Below are positions 57,039-64,000 of a DNA stretch of 64,000 bases, in pieces. Numbering within the stretch: the stretch's first letter is position 1; every line of letters begins with the position of its first letter. Where the stretch lies: positions 1-64,000 of the forward strand of contig DWWE01000043.1 of NCBI GenBank assembly GCA_019119835.1, read 5' to 3'. This DNA is from Candidatus Gemmiger stercoravium. GTDB lineage: Bacteria > Bacillota > Clostridia > Oscillospirales > Ruminococcaceae. The translations under genes were made by a program, and so were the position numbers. The notes beneath the pieces are model-generated. The model worked only from the letters and a program-made list of their open reading frames with translations. It was not told the origin of the DNA and searched no databases.

Positions 57039-58232
57039 ATGTCACAACCCAAAAAGCTGCAAAACCTGACAAACCTGCAGGACCGCACGGTCCGCAGCTC
57101 CCTGGCCGGCACCTGCGCCGGGCGGGTCAAGCCCTGGCAGGTGGAGGACTGCGCCCCCCGCACGCCGGCCCGGCCGCTGTATGCGGTGGACGGCTGGTTT
57201 CTGACCCAGCGGGTCTCGGGCATACAGCGGTATGCCATCGAGATCCTGGCCGAACTGGACCGGCAGATCCCCGCCGGCAGCGTGGAGATCGTCCTGCCCG
57301 AAGGTGCGCCCCAGCCGGTGTACGACAACATCCGGGTGGTGGTGCAGGGGCAGGCGAATCCGCTGTGGGAACAGCGGGACTATCCCCGCTACCTGGCCGG
57401 GGCCGGCCGCCGCTGGCTGTGCATGTGCAACGTGATCCCGCTGCATTCGCCGGACGCCTGCCGGGGCATTGCGGTCTGGCACGATGTCTGCTACCGCGCC
57501 CGGCCGGATTTTTACCGCGACCCCCGGGGCCGGGCCAGCGCCGCCTGGCACCGGCTGCAGTACCGGGCCATGGCCGCCCGGGCCCGCCGCATCGTCACGG
57601 TGTCGGAGTTTTCCAAAACCGAGATCGAGCGGTACTACGGTGTGCCGGGCGAGCGCATCACGGTCATTTACAACGCCTGGCAGCACATGCAGCGGGTCGC
57701 GGCGGACGAAAGCATCTTTGCCGGGGCCGGCAAATGGCCGGCGCTGCGCCCGGGCCGGTATTACTTTTCCATGGCCAACCTGCTCAAAAACAAAAACTTC
57801 CCCTGGGTGCTGCGGGCGGCCAAAAACACGCCGGAGGCGGTGTTCGCCATCGCCGGCGGCGGCAGCCTGCAGGCCGAAGCCCGGGCCCTGGGGCTGGCGG
57901 AACTGCCCAACGTCGTCTACCTGGGCTATGTCACCGACGAGGAGGCCAAGGCCCTGATGGCTCATTGCCGGGCCTTTTTGTTCCCGACACTGTACGAGGG
58001 GTTCGGCATCCCGCCGCTGGAAGCCATCGCCTGCGGCGCGCCCGCGGTGCTGGTCAGCGACACCCCCTGTATGCGGGAGATCTACGGCCCCCACGCCGGG
58101 TACATCGACCTGGCCGCCAACCCCGGCAACCTGCGGCAGATCACCCCGCCCGCCGCCGACCCGGCCGCGGTGCTCACCCGCTACGCCTGGCGGGAAAGCG
58201 CCCGCCGCCTGGCCGGGCTGATGGGACTGTGA
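57039..58232 (+). CDS. Glycosyltransferase family 1/4-like
   Basis: RIVTVSEFSKTEIERYYGVPGERITVIYN, FLFPTLYEGFGIPPLEAIACGAPAVLV. Confidence 0.93.
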   Translation: MSQPKKLQNLTNLQDRTVRSSLAGTCAGRVKPWQVEDCAPRTPARPLYAVDGWFLTQRVSGIQRYAIEILAELDRQIPAGSVEIVLPEGAPQPVYDNIRVVVQGQANPLWEQRDYPRYLAGAGRRWLCMCNVIPLHSPDACRGIAVWHDVCYRARPDFYRDPRGRASAAWHRLQYRAMAARARRIVTVSEFSKTEIERYYGVPGERITVIYNAWQHMQRVAADESIFAGAGKWPALRPGRYYFSMANLLKNKNFPWVLRAAKNTPEAVFAIAGGGSLQAEARALGLAELPNVVYLGYVTDEEAKALMAHCRAFLFPTLYEGFGIPPLEAIACGAPAVLVSDTPCMREIYGPHAGYIDLAANPGNLRQITPPAADPAAVLTRYAWRESARRLAGLMGL

Positions 58233-58257
58233 CGGTGCCGGACGCAAAGGAGACATT

Positions 58258-58800
58258 ATGCAGAATCATGAACTGACGCTCAACGGCAAGCCCTACGCCG
58301 TACAGCGGCTGCTGGACAAGGGGAAAGGCGGGTATTCCTATCTTGTCTGCGACGGGACACAGCGGTATGTGCTCAAGCAGATCCACCACGAACCCTGTGA
58401 TTACTATCAGTTCGGAGACAAGCTGGCTGCCGAACTGCGGGACTACGAGCGGCTGCGGGCGGTGGGGGTCCCAATGCCCGAACTCTACGCCGTGGACACG
58501 GGGGCGGAACGCCTGCTGAAAGAGTACATCGAAGGCGACACCGTCTTCGAGCTGGTCCGGGCGGACGCGCTGCCGCCCGAATGTCTGGACGAGATGCGCG
58601 CCATCTGCCGGAAACTCTACGCAGCGGGGCTCAACATTGATTATTTCCCCACCAACTTCATCCCGCGGGGCGGTGCGCTCTACTATGTGGACTACGAGTG
58701 CAACGCCTATATGGAGCAGTGGGATTTCGAACACTGGGGCATTCAGTATTGGAGCCGCACCCCGGCGTTCCTGCAATATCTGCGCGAACACGAAACCTGA
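58258..58800 (+). CDS. Protein-kinase-fold protein
   Basis: Gly-rich DKGKGGYSYLV, YVLKQI lysine, catalytic-loop-like NIDYFPTNFI and VDYE. Confidence 0.7.
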   Translation: MQNHELTLNGKPYAVQRLLDKGKGGYSYLVCDGTQRYVLKQIHHEPCDYYQFGDKLAAELRDYERLRAVGVPMPELYAVDTGAERLLKEYIEGDTVFELVRADALPPECLDEMRAICRKLYAAGLNIDYFPTNFIPRGGALYYVDYECNAYMEQWDFEHWGIQYWSRTPAFLQYLREHET

Positions 58801-58810
58801 AACGATGTAA

Positions 58811-58848
58811 ACGCACAGCCCCCGCCGTTTTCGGCGGGGGCTGTGCGT
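58811..58848. terminator. Bidirectional terminator
   Basis: ACGCACAGCCCCCGCCG-TTTT-CGGCGGGGGCTGTGCGT, 17-bp perfect stem. Confidence 0.78.
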
Positions 58849-58886
58849 CTCTGTTCAGGTTGGCCGGGGCAAGGGACGGCTTTCCC

Positions 58887-60404
58887 TTATCCTTCCCTGT
58901 CCAATTGCCGGTACTGCAGCGCCTCCATCAGCGCGGCGGCGTCGATGACCTCGCGGCCGTTCAGGTCGGCCACTGTGCGGGCTACCCGCAGGATGCGGTC
59001 GTAGGCGCGGGCGCTGTAGCCCATGCGGTCAAAGGCTGCCCGCAGCATCGTTTCGGCGGCGGGGGCCAGCGGGCAGAACCGGCGCAGCAGCCCGCTGGGC
59101 AGCTGGGCGTTGCAGCGCACCCCGGCGCCCTTGTACCGGTCCTGCTGCAGGGCGCGGGCCTCGGCCACCCGGCGGCGGATGGCCTCGCTGGGCTCGCCCC
59201 CGGTCTCGGCGGCCAGGGCCTCATACTCCACCGGCCGGGCTTCCACATGCAGGTCGATGCGGTCCAACAGCGGCCCCGAGATCCGCTGCCGGTACCGGGC
59301 GATGGCGCTGGGGGTGCAGCGGCATTCCTGCCCCGGGCAGCCGTGGTAACCGCAGGGGCAGGGGTTCATCGCCGCCACCAGCATGAACCGGCAGGGGTAG
59401 GTGGCGCTGCCGTGTACCCGGCTCACGGTGATCTGCCCGTCCTCCAGCGGCTGGCGCAGTACCTCCAGCGTCTCGCGGGAAAATTCCGGCAGTTCATCCA
59501 GAAACAGCACCCCGTTGTGGGCCAGGCTCACCTCGCCGGGCCGCGGCTGGCTGCCGCCGCCGGCCATGGCGGTGGCGCTGACGCTGTGGTGCGGGCTGCG
59601 GAAGGGCCGCTGCCGCAGCAGCCCGGTGCCGCCCGGTACCAGCCCCGCCACCGAGTACACCGCCGTCGTCTCCAGCGATTCGGCGTAGGAAAGCGGCGGC
59701 AGAATGCCCGGCAGCCGCTTGGCCAGCATACTCTTGCCGGTGCCCGGCGGGCCCACCATCAGCAGGTTGTGCCCGCCGGCGGCGGCCACCTCCAGCGCAC
59801 GGCGGGCTTCCTCCTGCCCGCGCACGTCGGCAAAATCCGGCCCGGTCCAGACCCCGTCGGCATCATAGCCCTGCGCCGTGGCGGGGGAGAGGGGGGCGGC
59901 CCCGCTCAGGTGTTCGACCACCTGCCGGGCCGTGCGGGCCGGGTAGACGGTCAGCCCTTCGGCCACGGCGGCCTCGGCGGCGTTTTCGGCAGGCAGGAAC
60001 AGCTCCCGCACGCCGGCTTTGGCGGCGGCCAGCGCCATGGGCAGCGCCCCGGCGATGGGCCGCAGCGCCCCGTCCAGACCCAATTCCCCCAAAAAAGCCT
60101 GGTGCGGGGCGGGGGCGGGCAGCTGGCCCTGGGCCGCCAGCAGACCGATGAAGACCGGCAGATCATACAGCGGGCCGGTCTTGCGCACGTCGGCGGGGGC
60201 CAGGTTGACCGTCACATGGCTGCTGGGCCAGGGATAGCGCAGGTTTTTGATGGCGCTGCGCACCCGCTCGCCGCATTCCCGCACGGCGGAATCCGGCAGG
60301 CCCACCACCGCAAAAGCCGGCAGCCCGCCCGAGATGTCCGTCTCCACCGCCACCGGGTACCCGTTCAGGCCGGATACCCCCAGGCTGTTCACCGCTGCAT
60401 ACAC
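58887..60404 (-). CDS. comM: YifB/ComM-family Mg-chelatase-like AAA ATPase
   Basis: VYAAVNSLGVSGLNGYPVAVETDISGGLPAFAVVGLPDSAVRE; Walker A MVGPPGTGKSMLAKRLPGILP; GTG start at 60404. Confidence 0.94.
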   Translation of the reverse strand: MYAAVNSLGVSGLNGYPVAVETDISGGLPAFAVVGLPDSAVRECGERVRSAIKNLRYPWPSSHVTVNLAPADVRKTGPLYDLPVFIGLLAAQGQLPAPAPHQAFLGELGLDGALRPIAGALPMALAAAKAGVRELFLPAENAAEAAVAEGLTVYPARTARQVVEHLSGAAPLSPATAQGYDADGVWTGPDFADVRGQEEARRALEVAAAGGHNLLMVGPPGTGKSMLAKRLPGILPPLSYAESLETTAVYSVAGLVPGGTGLLRQRPFRSPHHSVSATAMAGGGSQPRPGEVSLAHNGVLFLDELPEFSRETLEVLRQPLEDGQITVSRVHGSATYPCRFMLVAAMNPCPCGYHGCPGQECRCTPSAIARYRQRISGPLLDRIDLHVEARPVEYEALAAETGGEPSEAIRRRVAEARALQQDRYKGAGVRCNAQLPSGLLRRFCPLAPAAETMLRAAFDRMGYSARAYDRILRVARTVADLNGREVIDAAALMEALQYRQLDREG

Positions 60405-60533
60405 GCCGCCCGCCTCCCTTTCACATCCGTGGACTCTGCTATCAGTATAGCGGCTTGCGGCCCGGCGGGCAAGCAAAAACGCCGAAAAACAGAAAAAAGA
60501 GGCTCGAAACCTGGCCCAACCCCCAAAATCCGA

Positions 60534-60562
60534 TTGACAAGGACGGTCTGGATTGGTATATT
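60534..60562 (+). promoter_or_regulatory. SigA-type promoter of phosphohexomutase gene
   Basis: TTGACA-N17-TATATT. Confidence 0.75.
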
Positions 60563-60623
60563 TATGATAGTTAAGCAAAACTACCCAAAATATTTTGCTG
60601 AAAGAAAAGCGCAGGTGTTCAAA

Positions 60624-62306
60624 ATGTATAAAGAAATGTATGAACGTTGGCTGGCTTATGATCTGGACGATGCGGACCTCAAACCCGAACTGGAAAAGAT
60701 CCAGGGGGATGACGCCGCCATCCAGGACCGCTTCGCCGTGGCGCTGAAATTCGGTACCGCGGGTCTGCGCGGGGTCATCGGCGCCGGCACCAACCGGATG
60801 AACGTCTATGTGGTCCGCCAGGCCACCCAGGGCCTGGCCAACTGGGTCAGGACCCAGGGCGGCACCCAGACCGTGGCCATCAGCTACGACAGCCGCATCA
60901 AGAGCGATGTGTTCGCCAGGGCCGCCGCCGAAGTGCTGGCCGCCAACGGCGTCCATGTGCGCATATACAAGGCGCTGATGCCGGTGCCGGCGCTGAGCTT
61001 TGCCACCCGTTACTACAACTGCAACGCCGGCATCATGGTCACGGCGTCCCACAACCCGGCCAAGTACAACGGCTACAAGGCCTACGGCCCCGACGGCTGC
61101 CAGATGACCGACGAAGCCGCCGACATCGTTTATGCCGAGATCCAGAAGACCGATGTGCTCACCGGCGCCAGGACCATGCCCTTTGCCGAAGGCATGGAAA
61201 AGGGTCTGATCGAGTATGTGGGGGATGACTGCATCCGCGCCCTGTACGACGCCATCGAAGCCCGCTCCATCCGTCCGGGCATCTGCAAGACCGCCGGTCT
61301 CAAGCTGGTGTACAGCCCGCTGAACGGCTCCGGCCTGGTACCGGTCACCACCGTCCTGCGGGAAATCGGCATCACCGACATCACCGTCGTGCCCGAGCAG
61401 GAATACCCCGACGGCAACTTCCCCACCTGCCCCTACCCCAACCCCGAGATCTTCGAGGCGCTGCGCCTGGGGCTGGAACTGGCCGAAAAGTCCGGCGCCG
61501 ACCTGATGCTCGCCACCGACCCCGACGCCGACCGGGTGGGCATCGCCGTCAAGTGCAAGGACGGCAGCTACGAGCTGCTCACCGGCAACGAGGTGGGCGT
61601 GCTGCTGCTGGACTACATCTGCGCCGGCCGCATCGAACAGGGCACCATGCCCAAGGACCCGGTCATGTGCAAGTCCATCGTCTCCACCCCGCTGGCGGAC
61701 AAGGTGGCCGAGCATTACGGCGTCGAGTGCCGCAACGTCCTCACCGGCTTCAAGTGGATCGGCGACCAGATCGCCCGGCTGGAGGCGGACGGTCAGGTGG
61801 ACCGCTTCCTCTTCGGCTTTGAGGAAAGCTACGGCTACCTCGCCGGGCCCTATGTCCGGGACAAGGACGCCATCATCGGCAGCATGCTGATCTGCGAAAT
61901 GGCCGCCTACTACCGCTCCAAGGGCAGCTCCATCAAGGAGGAGCTGGAGCGCATCTACGCCGACTACGGCCGCTACCTGAACAAGGTGGACAGCTTTGAG
62001 TTCCCCGGCCTGTCCGGCATGGACAAGATGGCCGGCATCATGGAAAGTCTGCGCAAGGACCCGCCCAAGGACTTTGCCGGCGACAAGGTGGTCAAGGTCG
62101 TGGACTACGAAAAGCCCGAGGAGACCGGCCTGCCCGCCGCCAACGTGCTGATCTATACGCTGGAAAGCGGCTCCACCGTGGTGGTGCGCCCCTCCGGCAC
62201 CGAGCCCAAGATCAAGACCTACTTCACCACCAAGGGCAAGGACCTGGCCGAAGCCCAGGCCAAGAAGGACGAACTGGCCGAGGCCATCAAGCCGATCCTG
62301 GCCTGA
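60624..62306 (+). CDS. Phospho-sugar mutase (alpha-D-phosphohexomutase)
   Basis: FGTAGLRGVIGAGTNRMN, MVTASHNPAKYNGYK active-site Ser, TDPDADRVG, RPSGTEPKIKTY. Confidence 0.94.
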   Translation: MYKEMYERWLAYDLDDADLKPELEKIQGDDAAIQDRFAVALKFGTAGLRGVIGAGTNRMNVYVVRQATQGLANWVRTQGGTQTVAISYDSRIKSDVFARAAAEVLAANGVHVRIYKALMPVPALSFATRYYNCNAGIMVTASHNPAKYNGYKAYGPDGCQMTDEAADIVYAEIQKTDVLTGARTMPFAEGMEKGLIEYVGDDCIRALYDAIEARSIRPGICKTAGLKLVYSPLNGSGLVPVTTVLREIGITDITVVPEQEYPDGNFPTCPYPNPEIFEALRLGLELAEKSGADLMLATDPDADRVGIAVKCKDGSYELLTGNEVGVLLLDYICAGRIEQGTMPKDPVMCKSIVSTPLADKVAEHYGVECRNVLTGFKWIGDQIARLEADGQVDRFLFGFEESYGYLAGPYVRDKDAIIGSMLICEMAAYYRSKGSSIKEELERIYADYGRYLNKVDSFEFPGLSGMDKMAGIMESLRKDPPKDFAGDKVVKVVDYEKPEETGLPAANVLIYTLESGSTVVVRPSGTEPKIKTYFTTKGKDLAEAQAKKDELAEAIKPILA

Positions 62307-62365
62307 CCGCCGCCTGCCCCGCCCCGGCGAGGGAAAGCGGGGAAAGGATGGGCGCAAGAAAAACC

Positions 62366-62394
62366 TTGACATCCCGCCGCATTTTTGCTATACT
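62366..62394 (+). promoter_or_regulatory. SigA-type promoter of rpmE
   Basis: TTGACA-N17-TATACT. Confidence 0.78.
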
Positions 62395-62414
62395 ATTCCG
62401 GCAATCGTTCAGAT

Positions 62415-62453
62415 GGCTGCTCCATTCGCACAGGATGGCGTATGCTGGTAGCC
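62415..62453 (+). promoter_or_regulatory. Candidate structured leader of rpmE
   Basis: GGCTGC...GTAGCC stem enclosing CCAT...ATGG, within a ~130-nt 5' UTR. Confidence 0.35.
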
Positions 62454-62529
62454 AACATTCGGAGATTGTGATGAGCGCATATATCAAGTATGCCTCCCCA
62501 AGTCATGATCGTGAAAGAGGTGAAACGCA

Positions 62530-62736
62530 ATGAAAGAAGGCATCCATCCGAAGTATGTGGATTGCACCATCACCTGCGCCTGCGGCAACGTCATCCAGAC
62601 CCGCTCCACCAAGCCGGAGATCCGTGTCGAAGTCTGCAGCAAGTGCCATCCCTTCTACACCGGCAAGCAGAAGCTGGTGGATACCGGCGGCCGTGTCGAG
62701 CGCTTCAAGCGCCGTTACGCCAAGACCGGCAAGTAA
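62530..62736 (+). CDS. rpmE: 50S ribosomal protein L31 (zinc-binding type)
   Basis: [59 protein letters not shown]. Confidence 0.97.
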   Translation: MKEGIHPKYVDCTITCACGNVIQTRSTKPEIRVEVCSKCHPFYTGKQKLVDTGGRVERFKRRYAKTGK

Positions 62737-62751
62737 TCAGAACCCCATCGG

Positions 62752-62784
62752 TACCGCAGGCGGGCTTTCCGCCTGCGGTATCTT
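62752..62784 (+). terminator. rpmE terminator
   Basis: TACCGCAGGCGG-GCTTT-CCGCCTGCGGTATCTT. Confidence 0.7.
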
Positions 62785-62811
62785 CGTCTCTGTCAGGAAA
62801 GGAGCCTGCCC

Positions 62812-63429
62812 ATGCCGGACTATCGCACCATCCGCGGCACCGCCTGCTATACCTATGAAGAAAAGCGCAGCCGGTTCATCGGCGCGGTCTCCTTTGCCGA
62901 TACCGAGCAAGCCGCCCTCGGCTTCCTCAACCGGGTGCGGGCGGCCAACCGCACCGCCCGGCACAATGTCTATGCCTATGTGCTGCAAAGCGGCCGGGTC
63001 CGCTATTCGGACGACGGCGAACCCGCCAAGACCGCCGGCACCCCGGTGCTGGAGGTCATCCAGCATGCCGGCGTGTCGGATGTGGTCCTGGTGGTCACCC
63101 GGTATTTCGGCGGGATCCTGCTGGGCACCGGCGGGCTGGTGCGGGCCTATACGGCCGCGGCGTCCGGCGCCCTGGCCGCCGCCGAGCTGGTGCAGATGCG
63201 CAGCGTGGTGGACTGCGCCCTTGCGGTGCCTTATGCCCAGTACGAACCGGTCCGCCGCCTGATCGAGCAGGCGGGCGCCCGGCTGGAGGAACCGGAGTTT
63301 GCCGACAAGGTCACGCTGCGCTGGCGCCAGCCCGCCGGGGAGGAGGGGGCGCTGTGCGCCGCACTGGACGAGGCGCTGCGCGGTGCGGCCGCCGTGACGG
63401 TCACACCGCCCCATTTCGCCCCCTTCTGA
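62812..63429 (+). CDS. YigZ/IMPACT-family protein
   Basis: EKRSRFIGAVSFADTEQAALGFL...FSDDGEP-type (YSDDGEPAKTAGTPVLEVI)...VVTRYFGGILLGTGGLVRAYTAAA. Confidence 0.94.
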   Translation: MPDYRTIRGTACYTYEEKRSRFIGAVSFADTEQAALGFLNRVRAANRTARHNVYAYVLQSGRVRYSDDGEPAKTAGTPVLEVIQHAGVSDVVLVVTRYFGGILLGTGGLVRAYTAAASGALAAAELVQMRSVVDCALAVPYAQYEPVRRLIEQAGARLEEPEFADKVTLRWRQPAGEEGALCAALDEALRGAAAVTVTPPHFAPF

Positions 63430-63613
63430 TCGGCCTGCACCTGCCGCCTGCGCCCCGCCGCGCGGGCGGTTTTCTGCCCCGGAAGGGGGACGAATTATGA
63501 ACGAAAGGTGAAATTTGCCGCATTTCCGCCGACTTCAAAAGTGTTTTGGCCGTTTTTATCGTATCTATACTATAGAAGACATTTTTCTGCCGCGGGCAGG
63601 ACAGGGGGGCTCC

Positions 63614-64000
63614 ATGACCATCCGGGAACAGACACAGACCATCGAACGGCTGACCCTCAGCCGCTATGCGGCGCTGAGCGAGCAGAGCCGCGGCCGCCGC
63701 CGGCCGGAACCGGAGGACCCGCTGCGCCCCTGTTTTCAGCGGGACCGGGACCGGATCCTGCACTGCAAGGCGTTCCGCCGCCTCAAACAGAAGACCCAGG
63801 TCTTCCTCTCGCCGGAGGGGGATCATTACCGGACCCGGCTGACCCATACGCTGGAAGTCAGCCAGATCGCCCGCACCATCGCCCGGGCCCTGCGCCTCAA
63901 CGAAGATCTGACCGAGGCCATCGCCCTGGGCCACGACCTGGGGCATACCCCCTTCGGCCATGCGGGGGAGAGGGCGCTCAACAAGCTGTGCCCCGGCGGG
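63614..64000 (+). CDS. dgt: Deoxyguanosinetriphosphate triphosphohydrolase-like protein, 3' end truncated by window edge
   Basis: [40 protein letters not shown]...[19 protein letters not shown]-domain. Missing from ORF track because it runs off the right edge. Confidence 0.92.
   Translation, partial: MTIREQTQTIERLTLSRYAALSEQSRGRRRPEPEDPLRPCFQRDRDRILHCKAFRRLKQKTQVFLSPEGDHYRTRLTHTLEVSQIARTIARALRLNEDLTEAIALGHDLGHTPFGHAGERALNKLCPGG

Noticed and set aside
58698-60623. N-terminal extension of the 1202-aa plus ORF
   Set aside because: Antisense to comM; real phosphohexomutase begins around 60624 downstream of its promoter.
60405-62372. N-terminal extension of the 1161-aa minus ORF
   Set aside because: Antisense to the phosphohexomutase; genuine YifB/ComM starts at GTG 60404.
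1-64000. CRISPR arrays, tRNA/rRNA genes, transposases, integrases, prophage
   Set aside because: None recognised by eye; no regularly spaced repeats and no hallmark genes. tRNAscan/CRISPR finders were not run.

Overview
This 64 kb window is a high-GC, gene-dense bacterial chromosome segment. It looks like a Firmicutes/Clostridia genome, possibly Oscillospiraceae of the Gemmiger/Subdoligranulum/Faecalibacterium type; this lineage call is inference from gene content and style. I recognise about 60 CDSs, almost all housekeeping or common accessory genes: dapF (cut by the left edge), proS, ychF, mtnN, a reduced mreC-PBP2-minD-mgsA cluster, xpaC-telA-lemA-TPM, prfB, galT, rpsF-ssb-rpsR, a BlaI/M56-M23/M23 operon, ansA, htpG, rlmD, galK, coaX/coaBC, a Gld-type ABC cluster, comM, a phosphohexomutase, rpmE and dgt (cut by the right edge). 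I saw no rRNA, tRNA, CRISPR array, transposase or prophage. The most notable non-gene signals are: (1) a ~300 bp block of five consecutive inverted repeats bounded by two identical 35-bp hairpins (55092-55390), next to a methyltransferase reduced to its N- and C-terminal ends; (2) a BlaI-type operon whose promoter is overlaid by a perfect dyad and which encodes an M56 membrane protease fused to two M23 domains; (3) a CIRCE element just downstream of the htpG -10 box; (4) an mre/mrd/min/mgs cluster lacking mreD, minC and minE; (5) a prfB without the usual programmed frameshift; (6) candidate structured leaders upstream of rpsF and rpmE. Many very long ORFs in the supplied track are antisense or extension artefacts of high GC.
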